Source: Pseudomonadota bacterium (GTDB lineage Bacteria; Pseudomonadota; Gammaproteobacteria; Burkholderiales; Thiobacillaceae). From it: 64,000 bases of DNA. Position numbers and translations under genes: made by a program. Below, one piece after another: positions 8,362 through 15,827 of the stretch. The notes beneath the pieces were generated by a model. It saw nothing but the letters and a program-made list of their open reading frames with translations. It was not told the origin of the DNA and did no database searches. Numbering within the stretch: position 1 is the stretch's first letter; the number at the start of each line of letters is the position of its first letter. The stretch lies in contig JAKQCX010000027.1 of the NCBI GenBank assembly GCA_029558905.1, forward strand, positions 1-64,000. The letters are read 5' to 3'.

Positions 8362-9249
8362 TCAGGTGCCTTGCGGGCCGGTGGGTTGGTGCGGGCGGTC
8401 GGGGAAGAGGAAGCCGAGCGCCCAGTCGACCACAAACAGGAACAGCAGGCCGACGACGAACAGCAGGATGCCGGCGAAGCCGTGCAGGAAGCCCTGGCCG
8501 GCCTCGTCGCCCAGGTGGTAGGTGACGAGGATGAGCAGCATGACGCGCACCACGTTGGCGGCGAAGGCGATCGGCAGGATGGCGGCAATGAGCAGGAGGT
8601 TGCGTGTGGGGCTGGTGCGGCGCATGAGGTACAGGTAGAGCAGGCCCATGGCCGACAGGCTGAACATGGAGTGCAGGCCGGAGCAGGCGTCGGCCACCAG
8701 GAGCTGGTAGGGACCCACGGTGAGCATGACGCCGCTGCGGGCGATGGGATAGCCGGCGGCATACAGCACATTCTCGGCGATGATGGAGATGTATTGCTTG
8801 AGCGGGCCGGTGGCGGCGTCCACCAGGAAGCCGGGCAGGGGCACCATGAACAGCAGGAAGAACAGGGCGAACCACAGCGCGCGCGCGGCCTGTGTGCCCT
8901 GGGTGATTAGCAGGGCCCCCAGTATGACGGGGACCTGCGAGCCGACCTCGAACAGCAGGATGTCCTGCGAGCGGCCCAGGGCGTAGAGCAGCAGGCCGAT
9001 GATGAGCAGGGCCCAGCCGCTGGTGGCCGGGCCGCGCGCGGGGTTGCCCGGCTGCAGGAAAACGGTGCGTTTTTGCCAGATGAGGTACAGGGTGACGGCC
9101 AGGACGATGGGACCGTGGGCCTGTTCTTCGCTGTTCCACAGGCCGTGCGCGAGCATCCAGTAGGTGGGCAGGTAGAGCGCCAGCAGGCCGGCCAGCACCG
9201 GCCACCAGATGGCCAGCAGGCGGGGCGCGGCGAGGGTCTGGCCGGTCAT
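8362..9249 (-). CDS. xrtB: Exosortase B (XrtB)
   Basis: The 295-residue polytopic membrane protein carries the exosortase catalytic set: Cys189 in ADACSGLHS, Arg235 in AANVVRV, and His256 in GFLHGFAG, all near the periplasmic ends of helices. This enzyme is thought to cleave PEP-CTERM tails of secreted proteins and link them to the cell surface, in step with exopolysaccharide export. The eps gene order and the GLHSMFSLSAMGLLYLYL-type stretch fit the XrtB subtype. I start at the ATG at 9249, four bases after the epsG stop; a GTG at 9273 would overlap epsG. The substrate in this window is probably the PEP-CTERM protein at 17454-18173. Confidence 0.9.
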   Translation of the reverse strand: MTGQTLAAPRLLAIWWPVLAGLLALYLPTYWMLAHGLWNSEEQAHGPIVLAVTLYLIWQKRTVFLQPGNPARGPATSGWALLIIGLLLYALGRSQDILLFEVGSQVPVILGALLITQGTQAARALWFALFFLLFMVPLPGFLVDAATGPLKQYISIIAENVLYAAGYPIARSGVMLTVGPYQLLVADACSGLHSMFSLSAMGLLYLYLMRRTSPTRNLLLIAAILPIAFAANVVRVMLLILVTYHLGDEAGQGFLHGFAGILLFVVGLLFLFVVDWALGFLFPDRPHQPTGPQGT

Positions 9250-9253
9250 GCCT

Positions 9254-10132
9254 TCAGTCGAGCACCACGGCACCGACGACCTGGGCGCCGGTGAAACTGA
9301 TCTTGTCCTTCATTTCCGCCAGGGGGGCCAGACGGCTGACGTTGCGGCGCGTGCTGATGAGCATGCCGCCGGCCCGGGCGGCCACGACCTGGTAGTCGGC
9401 GGCCAGTTCGGCCGGGGCGGTGTCCAGGAGGATGATGTCGTGGCCGGGTTCCAGCCGCGCCAGCAGGCTGCCCAGGGTGGGGCGGGCCAGGAGTTCGGCG
9501 GGGTTGGGGGGGGGCGAGCCGGCAGTGAGCACGGCCAGGGTGCTGAAGGGCTGGACGGCCTCCACCTGCAGGGTGGCGACGCGCTCGGCCAGCAGGTCGG
9601 ACAGGCCCAGGCCGTTGCCCAGGCCGAAGATGGCCTGCTGGCGCGGCTGGCGCAGGTTGGCATCGATGAGCAGCACGTTGCGGCCCATCTGCGCGAACAG
9701 CACGGCGAGGTTGGCGGCCAGATAGCTGGCGCCTTCGTGGCTGCCCACGCTGCCGATGGCCAGGGTCTTGCGGCCATCCCTGAACCAGCGCAGGAGCAGT
9801 TCCGAGCGCAGGGAGCGCAGGGCTTCGGCCTCGCGGCTGTAGGGGTCGAAGGCGGCGATGAGTTCGGCACCGAGTTTGGTGTTGGCGGCCGGCAGGGTGG
9901 GGTATTCGAACTGGCGCGAGAGGGCGGTGCGGATGTCGTCCGCGTTCACCAGGCCAAGCCGTTGCGCGGCCTCGCCAAAGCGCAGGTCCTGCTCCTTCTG
10001 CAGCCTGAGCACACGTTCCATGTCCTGGGGTTTGAGCTTGCCGGCGGCCTGCAGCAGCGTTCCGATGTGATCGTCGCCGCGGGGGCTGCCGGCGGGTGTA
10101 ACGGCGCTCTGTTCGCTGGAAACTGGGGTCAT
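9254..10132 (-). CDS. epsG: EpsG, tyrosine-kinase-like chain-length partner with altered P-loop
   Basis: The 292-residue protein has an N-terminal type II secretion/MshE-like segment (about 25-80) and a C-terminal bacterial tyrosine kinase (BY-kinase, ParA-like) domain, the architecture of EpsG. The Walker A region reads GSVGSHEGAS (127-136), so the invariant lysine is replaced by Ala135. The Walker A' stretch LLIDANLRQP has Asn159 where Asp is usual; the Walker B strand DIILLDTAP (232-240) is kept. There is no C-terminal tyrosine cluster: the protein ends in GAVVLD. The start ATG at 10132 has AAAGG 7 bases upstream. It should work with EpsF to control polymer length, but ATP hydrolysis and kinase activity are doubtful. 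Confidence 0.85.
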   Translation of the reverse strand: MTPVSSEQSAVTPAGSPRGDDHIGTLLQAAGKLKPQDMERVLRLQKEQDLRFGEAAQRLGLVNADDIRTALSRQFEYPTLPAANTKLGAELIAAFDPYSREAEALRSLRSELLLRWFRDGRKTLAIGSVGSHEGASYLAANLAVLFAQMGRNVLLIDANLRQPRQQAIFGLGNGLGLSDLLAERVATLQVEAVQPFSTLAVLTAGSPPPNPAELLARPTLGSLLARLEPGHDIILLDTAPAELAADYQVVAARAGGMLISTRRNVSRLAPLAEMKDKISFTGAQVVGAVVLD

Positions 10133-10196
10133 GGCTGTGCCTTTGCGGATGGAGGGGTGGGTTTGCGGTGAATCCCGGTGCCGCGCTTGTCCGGTC

Positions 10197-11585
10197 TCAT
10201 GCCTGGGCCGGGCGGTTGCGGCGGAACAGGCGGCGCGCGCCCGCTGCCCGGCCGCCGGTCTTCTTGAATTCCGCCAGTACGGGGATGCCCAGGGCCTCGG
10301 CGATGTCCTGGCCAGAGCGCACGCGGCGGTCCAGTACCTCGGCGAGGAAGCCGGCACCCACGCCCAGCAGGCCGCCCAGGAAGATGGACAGCAGGATGTT
10401 GAGCAGGATGCGGGGTTGAGAAGGATCGACGGGGGGGATGGCCGGGTTGAGGACGGCCAGGTCGGTCTGCGTGGACTGCGCCTCCATGCGGCTCTGGCCG
10501 TAGCGTTGCAGGGCGGAATCGTAGATGCGCTGGGCGTTTTCCACGTCACGCGCCAGGAGGGCGGCCTCTTCGCGCTGGTTTTTCAGTTCCAGCACCCTGG
10601 CCTTCTGGCGTTCGAAGGCGGCGGACAGTTCGCTCACGCGCTGGCGGGCGGCACCGGCGGTGGCGCCCACACCGCGGGTGGCGGTGCCCAGTTCGGTGGT
10701 CAGTTGGGCCTTGTAGGTGTCCAGTTCGGCGCGCAGGCGCAGAAAGTCGGGGTGGTTGGCGCCCACGCGCTTGCCCAGCTCGGCCAGCTTGCCCTCGGTC
10801 TGGGCGATCTGCACCTTGAGGTTCTGCACCACGGGGCTGTTGCTCACCTCGGGCAGGTTGCTGCTGTCCCGGGCGCGGGAGCTGGCGTCGAAGGCCAGGG
10901 ACTGGGCCGACACCATCTGGCCGGCCAGGTCGGACAGGCGGCGGGTTTCCACGTCCAGGCGCTCTTCCGCTTCGACGATGCCCTTCTCGCGCTGGTAGGC
11001 GGTGAGCTTCTGCTGGGCCTGCTCCAGGTTGTCCCGCAGTTGGGCGATCTGCTGATCGAACCACTCGGCGGTCTGCCTGGCGGGGGCCAGGCGCAGTTCC
11101 AGGTTGGTGTCGATATAGGTCCTGGCGAAGGCGTTGGCGATGGTGGCGGCGAAGCGCGGGTCGGTGCCGGTGAAGGCGATGTTGATGACGCTGGATTCGC
11201 GCGAGGGTTCGACTTCCAGCTTTTTCTGCAGCACTTCGATGAGCCATTGCTCGATGGTGCCCTTGCCCCCGGTGGCCTGCATGAACTGTTCACGCGTGCC
11301 GGGGGTGTTGGCCAGGTTCAGCGTGCGCACCACCTTGCCCGCCACGTTGGCGCTGCGGATGATGTCCACCTGGGTGGCCATGTAGCCGGGGAACATCTGC
11401 GCCGGCAGGAGCTGGCCGGTGAACGGGTCCTTGCTCTTGGAGTCGACGATGAGGGTGGCGCTGGCCGTGTACTCGCTGGGCAGCAGCAGGCTGACCACGG
11501 TAGTGGTGGCGACGGTGATCAGCAGGACGCCGAGGATGATCCACTTGCGGGCGTTCAGGATCAGCAGGAATTGGGAAAAGTTCAT
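10197..11585 (-). CDS. epsF: EpsF, polysaccharide co-polymerase (Wzz-like)
   Basis: This 462-residue protein has the chain-length determinant layout: a short N-terminal tail, a first membrane helix (about 14-36), a long periplasmic region rich in Gln/Glu/Ala that should form coiled coils (about 170-380), and a second membrane helix (about 393-415) followed by a basic cytoplasmic tail. The tail end (ALGIPVLAEF) matches the EpsF family. It probably forms an inner-membrane oligomer that sets polymer length together with EpsG, whose gene follows 64 bases downstream. The epsE stop is only 12 bases upstream of the start, so one transcript is likely. Confidence 0.9.
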   Translation of the reverse strand: MNFSQFLLILNARKWIILGVLLITVATTTVVSLLLPSEYTASATLIVDSKSKDPFTGQLLPAQMFPGYMATQVDIIRSANVAGKVVRTLNLANTPGTREQFMQATGGKGTIEQWLIEVLQKKLEVEPSRESSVINIAFTGTDPRFAATIANAFARTYIDTNLELRLAPARQTAEWFDQQIAQLRDNLEQAQQKLTAYQREKGIVEAEERLDVETRRLSDLAGQMVSAQSLAFDASSRARDSSNLPEVSNSPVVQNLKVQIAQTEGKLAELGKRVGANHPDFLRLRAELDTYKAQLTTELGTATRGVGATAGAARQRVSELSAAFERQKARVLELKNQREEAALLARDVENAQRIYDSALQRYGQSRMEAQSTQTDLAVLNPAIPPVDPSQPRILLNILLSIFLGGLLGVGAGFLAEVLDRRVRSGQDIAEALGIPVLAEFKKTGGRAAGARRLFRRNRPAQA

Positions 11586-11597
11586 GGCGCGCGGTCC

Positions 11598-12395
11598 TCA
11601 GAACAGGCTTTCCTTGACGTAGATGACGTCGTTCTTTTGTACCGGGTCGGCCAGATGGGCGTCGATTTCCCGCATGGTGCCGCCGGGGTCCAGGCGCAGG
11701 ATGCGCATGCCTTTCTGCGTGCCGCGCGGGGTCAGGCCGCCGCCCATGGACAGGGCCTGCACCACGCTCATGTCCTGTTCCAGGCGGAAGGCGCCGGGAC
11801 GCTGCACCTCGCCGTAGATGTAGAACATGGGCTGGCGTGCGACATTGATGAGATCGCCGTCCTGGACCTCCACGTTGCTGGCCTCGCCGCCGGGCTTGAA
11901 CAGGGCGATGAGGTCGATCTCGCGGTATTCGGTCTTGCCGTCGCGTGTACGGATGAGGGTGGCGGTGTCGGCGCCGTCCGGGATGACGCCGCCGGCCAGG
12001 GCCAGGACATCGGCCACGCGGTTGGTGCGTTCCAGGTTGTATTTGCCGGGACGGTTGACCCGGCCCAGCACAGAGACCTGCTGGCCGCGGTACTGCACCA
12101 CGTTGAGGCTGACGAAGGGCTTGAGGATGAAGCCGCCCTTGGAGAGGCGCGCGGCGATCTCGACTTCGCCCTGGGCCGGGGTGATGCCGGCGAGCTTGAT
12201 GTTGCCGATCAGGGGGAAGCTGATGCTGCCGTTCTCGCCCACGCGTGCCTCCGTGGTGAGATCGGGCTGGCCGTAGACGGTGATGCGCACCACATCGCCC
12301 GTGCCCATGCGGTAATCGTCGTTGCCCGCGCTCCAGGCCGGCACGGTCATCAGCATCGCGCCCAGGAGCCAGATGGCTGCCCATAGTCTTTTCAT
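11598..12395 (-). CDS. epsE: EpsE, outer-membrane polysaccharide export protein
   Basis: The 265-residue protein has a cleavable signal peptide (about residues 1-22) and then a Poly_export domain beginning with DYRMGTGDVVRITVYGQPDL and two SLBB-type beta-grasp repeats (about 105-250). It belongs to the Wza/KpsD group that forms the periplasmic and outer-membrane export channel. Unlike Wza, the signal region contains no lipobox cysteine, as is normal for EpsE. It should cooperate with the outer-membrane barrel EpsL encoded just upstream and with EpsF in the inner membrane. Confidence 0.9.
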   Translation of the reverse strand: MKRLWAAIWLLGAMLMTVPAWSAGNDDYRMGTGDVVRITVYGQPDLTTEARVGENGSISFPLIGNIKLAGITPAQGEVEIAARLSKGGFILKPFVSLNVVQYRGQQVSVLGRVNRPGKYNLERTNRVADVLALAGGVIPDGADTATLIRTRDGKTEYREIDLIALFKPGGEASNVEVQDGDLINVARQPMFYIYGEVQRPGAFRLEQDMSVVQALSMGGGLTPRGTQKGMRILRLDPGGTMREIDAHLADPVQKNDVIYVKESLF

Positions 12396-12498
12396 GTGTG
12401 TCTCCGGAAGGTCAGGTGCAAGTTACTCGATTCAGCCCGCATGTAAAACCCTGGCGGGATTCGCGCGGGGAGGGTGGATGCCGGTGTCGTTCGCATGT

Positions 12499-13752
12499 TC
12501 AGAAGTCTCCCCGCACGCTCACGAACAGGGTGCGATAGCGGAAGTCTTCGTTGGCGAGGTTGGACGAGCGCCGGCCGGCCTGTATGCCCACGTCCAGCGA
12601 TACGGCCCGGGTGGGCATGTAGCGCACGACGAGATTGGCGTTGGTGGTGTCGTCGTCGCGCCGGGTGAGACCCGACAGGGCCCCGGGGTCGCCGCGGAAA
12701 TCCCGGTTCTCGAAGTTCAGGCCGGCGTTCATTTGCCATTTTTCCCGTATCAGCCAGGCCGCGTCCAGATTGAGGCCGCGCTTGAGCACCGAGCTGGCGT
12801 TGATGTCCGTGGCGCCGCCCAGTTCCTGGTAGAACGCGGCGTTGACGCGGGTCTTGGCGGTGGGCGACCAGTCGGCACCGACACGCGCGGTGACACCGCT
12901 GTGATCGGGGCGGTCCACCAGGCTGGGGGCGGGCAGCGGCGTGGGCTTGAGTCGGTTGTCGTACCGGCGCTTCACCCAGCCGGCCTGGGTGTTCAGCGAG
13001 AGCTTGGCACTGAGTTTCCATTCGCCCGTGAGATTGAATTCGTCCTGGCGGAAGCTGTTGTCGGCCACGTACTGGACCGGGACGAGCGCCATGACCTGCA
13101 TGTTGGGGTAATCGGCCTCGAGGTGCCGGAGCTGGGCGCCCAGGCGGCTGCCCTTGCGGGTCAGGTAGGCGATGTTCAGCTCCTGGTTGTCCTGGCGCAC
13201 GTCCTGGGAGCGCTGGCTGGGCGCGCTGTGGGTGTTGTCCAGCGTGCCCAGGCCGCCACCCACGCGCCAGCGTGGATGCGGTTCCCACTCCGCGCGCACG
13301 AAGCGGCGTTCCCGCCGCTCGTGGTTGTCCACCAGGCCGATGTTTTCGAAGCCGCTCTGGCTGGTGACCCTGCTGGCCCCCAGCTGGCCCGACAGACGGT
13401 TGCCCAGGCGCCAGTTCCAGCGAGCCTGCAGGTCATCGCCGTCGAAATCCAGGAAATCGTTGCGCGCGTAGCGGATCAGGGTCTTGGCGGCGCTGGCCAC
13501 GACCTGTTGCCGGCCCGGCTTCCAGTCCACGTTGATGCCGGCCTGATACAGTGCGTAGCGGTCCTGTTTCGCGTAGCCCGGTGGCAGGCTCGAATACTCG
13601 CTCCTGGCCAGGCGGAACAGGTTGCTGTCCTGGAAATGACCAGCCGACACGAAGGGGCGGAAGGTATCGCCTTCGTGGCCAGTGGCCAGCCCCGCCCAGC
13701 CTGCGCAGCAGATGGCCAGCACGGTCTTCAGCCAGACCCTCACCAGTCTCAC
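12499..13752 (-). CDS. epsL: EpsL, outer-membrane beta-barrel of exopolysaccharide export
   Basis: The product is a 417-residue exported protein whose mature part consists of alternating short strands and ends in an aromatic residue (RGDF), as expected for an outer-membrane barrel; length and context match EpsL. The start is a GTG at 13752: GGAG lies 6 bases upstream and the GTG overlaps the stop of the CAAX protease gene (GTGA), so translation is coupled. From this start residues 1-24 form a good signal peptide. A longer frame opening at 13896 would run deep into the neighbour. EpsL probably supplies the pore for exopolysaccharide secretion. Confidence 0.85.
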   Translation of the reverse strand: MRLVRVWLKTVLAICCAGWAGLATGHEGDTFRPFVSAGHFQDSNLFRLARSEYSSLPPGYAKQDRYALYQAGINVDWKPGRQQVVASAAKTLIRYARNDFLDFDGDDLQARWNWRLGNRLSGQLGASRVTSQSGFENIGLVDNHERRERRFVRAEWEPHPRWRVGGGLGTLDNTHSAPSQRSQDVRQDNQELNIAYLTRKGSRLGAQLRHLEADYPNMQVMALVPVQYVADNSFRQDEFNLTGEWKLSAKLSLNTQAGWVKRRYDNRLKPTPLPAPSLVDRPDHSGVTARVGADWSPTAKTRVNAAFYQELGGATDINASSVLKRGLNLDAAWLIREKWQMNAGLNFENRDFRGDPGALSGLTRRDDDTTNANLVVRYMPTRAVSLDVGIQAGRRSSNLANEDFRYRTLFVSVRGDF

Positions 13753-14408
13753 CAGTAACTCCAGCGCCCCGAGCTCAGCACGTAGGCCGCCAGTCCGCCG
13801 TTGGTGACCGCATGCGCCAGCACGGGTGCCCACAGGTTGCGCGTGCGCATGTAGAGCCAGCCATAGCCCAGGCCGGCAACGAGACCGGCGAGCCACTGCA
13901 GGTGCTCCAGCGCGAACAGGGTGCTGGCGATGAGCAGGGCGCGCACGCCGATGCGCGCCGGATCGAGGGCGAGGAAGTCATGCTGCTGGAGCCAGCGCTG
14001 CAGGAAGGAGCGCCAGAACAGCTCTTCCATGACGGGTACCACCAGGGCCGCGCCGGCAATGCGGAAACCCACCAGCCACCAGTCCATGCCGCCGTGTGCG
14101 TCGCGCGGGTCGTAGCCCGGGCCCAGGTCATCCAGCAACATCCAGCCGCTGTCCATATTGACCCACAGCACCAGCACCAGCACACCCATGCCCACGCTGA
14201 GCAGCAACTGTCCGGCAGTCAGGCCCCAGGTCCGCAGTTCGTGGTAATGGTGCCAGAGGATCGCCAGACTCAGGGCCACGAGGCCGGCCTTGATGGGGTA
14301 CACCACGCGTACGTCGAATTCCGGCGCCAGATCGGGCAGCACACCTTCCAGGGCCAGTAGCCCGATATAGAGGGCAAACGGCAGACTGCGGGCGAGAATG
14401 GGAGACAT
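13749..14408 (-). CDS. PEP-CTERM-associated CAAX prenyl protease-related protein
   Basis: The 219-residue membrane protein has the three motifs of the CPBP/CAAX-protease family: Glu128-Glu129 followed by Arg133 (EELFWR), His169 (ALEHLQ) and His199 with Asn203 (LAHAVTN). Members of this subfamily occur next to exosortases in PEP-CTERM genomes; their substrate is unknown, but a role in maturing sorted proteins is a fair inference. I use the ATG at 14408 (MSPILARS); the longer frame from 14480 has an N-terminus without membrane character. The stop overlaps the GTG of epsL by four bases. Confidence 0.8.
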   Translation of the reverse strand: MSPILARSLPFALYIGLLALEGVLPDLAPEFDVRVVYPIKAGLVALSLAILWHHYHELRTWGLTAGQLLLSVGMGVLVLVLWVNMDSGWMLLDDLGPGYDPRDAHGGMDWWLVGFRIAGAALVVPVMEELFWRSFLQRWLQQHDFLALDPARIGVRALLIASTLFALEHLQWLAGLVAGLGYGWLYMRTRNLWAPVLAHAVTNGGLAAYVLSSGRWSYW

Positions 14409-14493
14409 CGCTGGATTCAGACCATGGGTGCGGGTTGCGGGATACATGCGGCCGGCAGGCCAATCGCGCGCTCCCTGCACCGTGCGTCCAGGC

Positions 14494-15447
14494 CTACCTG
14501 AGCCCGGAAATGCCCTTGCTCATGGACTCGTCATGGTCTTCGTCGGGCTGGACGACCGGCGGTGAGGTCGCTTCGCCGTTGGTCGGCGCGTCCTGCTTGC
14601 CGGCATCGGCGAATTCACCCAGGTATTCGATCTTGGCCGCCGTGCGCAGGGCTTCCAGCTCGGCCCTGGCCGCCTTCTGACGCGCCTGCTGCTGCAGGGC
14701 ACGGGCGATAACCGGCCTGGCCTGTTCCAGGGTGACGGGTTGCGTCTGCGAACCGGCATTGACCAGCACCAGCAGGCCCGCCGGCGTATTCAGCACCATG
14801 GCCTGGCCTTCCGGCATCTGCGCCAGCCTGGGCAGGATCCCCATGGGCAGCTGCTCGGCCGGCTTCACACCCTGGGCGGCCTGGAAGGGGATGTTCTGCG
14901 ATTTGAGCCAGGCCCCGAAATCCACGAGGGTCTTGGAGGCGGTGAGCTGCTTGCGAATCGAGTCGCGTTGCGCCTGCGGCGCGCGGATGTTGATTTCCTG
15001 CAGGCGGTAGAGCTTGCGCTGGGAAAAGAGCTCGGGATGTTGGTTGTAGTAACCGTTGATCTCCTCGTCTGTGGGTTCGGCCGGGGTGCCCAGCTTGCGG
15101 CTCAACCAGGCATCCGCCAGGATCTGGCGCCGCGCCGCGTCCAGGGCCTGCACCACGTCCGGATCCCGGTCCAACTTGTCGGCTTCCGCCTTCTGCACCA
15201 GCAGGGTCTGGTCCACCAGGCTCTTCACCACACGCAGCGCGGCCGCCTTGGCCTGATCCTGCTCGAGGTTGGGAATGCGCTGCAACGCATAATTCACCTG
15301 GTGCACGGTCAGTTCGGTGTCATTGACCTTGGCCGCCACCTGGGTCGTCTTCTCGCCGCCCGCGGCTTCCTCCTTCTTGTCGCCGCAACCCGCCGCCAGC
15401 GCGGCGGCAATCAGCAGGGGCAGGTACAGCTTTCCGGATACTTGCAT
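14494..15447 (-). CDS. epsD: EpsD, lipoprotein peptidyl-prolyl isomerase-like
   Basis: The 317-residue protein begins with a lipoprotein signal and lipobox LAAGC (Cys21). The rest resembles SurA/parvulin-type chaperones: an N-terminal helical chaperone segment (about 38-130) and a degenerate parvulin-like region (about 140-250), the EpsD architecture. It probably helps fold or insert outer-membrane components such as EpsL, from the inner or outer membrane leaflet. The tail after about residue 285 is low-complexity and acidic. The gene follows epsB after 380 bases of repeat-bearing DNA. Confidence 0.85.
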   Translation of the reverse strand: MQVSGKLYLPLLIAAALAAGCGDKKEEAAGGEKTTQVAAKVNDTELTVHQVNYALQRIPNLEQDQAKAAALRVVKSLVDQTLLVQKAEADKLDRDPDVVQALDAARRQILADAWLSRKLGTPAEPTDEEINGYYNQHPELFSQRKLYRLQEINIRAPQAQRDSIRKQLTASKTLVDFGAWLKSQNIPFQAAQGVKPAEQLPMGILPRLAQMPEGQAMVLNTPAGLLVLVNAGSQTQPVTLEQARPVIARALQQQARQKAARAELEALRTAAKIEYLGEFADAGKQDAPTNGEATSPPVVQPDEDHDESMSKGISGLR

Positions 15448-15650
15448 GTGGACTCCTCGAAGACGGTTGGCTGGGGATAAAACGAGGCGAATGCTACCGC
15501 AAACATCCCGATGCCGGGCGCCGCGGACATCTGCGCACGCCGGTGTCTCGGGATGCGCCAGTCATTTGTCGATGCACCGACCACGCCATGACGGAAGTGC
15601 GCGCCGGCATCCAGGGTGTTTTGGCATGCAGCTGTCATCTGTGGATGCGC

Positions 15651-15763
15651 CTGTCATTTCGACCGGAGGGAGAAATCCCGGCTTGGGTGGCAGGCAAACG
15701 AGCGACAGGAACCCAGGCTTGGGTGACCGGCCCCTGGATTCCTCGCTGCGCTCGGAATGACAG
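15651..15763. repeat. 113-bp element with imperfect terminal inverted repeats
   Basis: The left end CTGTCATTTCGACCGGAGGG, running on into a GAAATCC tail, and the reverse complement of the right end, CTGTCATTCCGAGCGCAGCG, running on into GAGGAATCC, are two variants of the same repeat in inverted orientation. Between them lie two copies of a CCGGCTTGGGTG / CCAGGCTTGGGTG word. The structure is that of a small non-autonomous element (MITE-like); no transposase gene or target-site duplication was identified. Confidence 0.6.
15736..15763 (-). repeat. 28-bp interspersed repeat, copy 2
   Basis: This is identical to 8069-8096 over 28 bases and forms the right end of the 113-bp element. As at the first locus, it sits in a gap between two eps genes and is directly followed by a tandem duplication that includes its GGAATGACAG end. 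Confidence 0.75.
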
Positions 15764-15792
15764 CCCGGGCGCCGGAATGACAGCCCGGGCGC
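15753..15792. repeat. 20-bp tandem doublet
   Basis: CGGAATGACAGCCCGGGCGC occurs twice in direct succession (15753-15772 and 15773-15792). It shares the CGGAATGACAG core with the 19-bp array at 8083-8266 but has a different remainder, which suggests independent slippage at the end of the same interspersed repeat. Confidence 0.8.
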
Positions 15793-15827
15793 CATATGGT
15801 GCCGGGCTGTGCGGTTTCGCTGGGGAG

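Larger units (their letters stand above)
15448..15827. other. Intergenic region between epsB and epsD with MITE-like repeat
   Basis: These 380 bases hold no convincing gene. The left part (15448-15650) has loosely repeated TCATTTGTCGATGC / TCATCTGTGGATGC words. The right part contains a 113-bp element bounded by inverted CTGTCATT/AATGACAG ends (15651-15763) and a 20-bp doublet (15753-15792). No promoter or terminator could be named with confidence. Confidence 0.6.

Noticed and set aside
7892-9205. Long minus-strand open frame with Ser-Glu-Arg-Pro repeats
   Set aside because: It runs in another frame through xrtB and the 19-bp array; the repeats translate as periodic peptides, with no start signal and no domain.
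10131-12386. Open frame of 751 codons on the plus strand
   Set aside because: It is antisense to epsF and epsE, which have clear motifs and signals; the composition is Gly/Ala/His/Gln-rich, as for GC-driven shadows.
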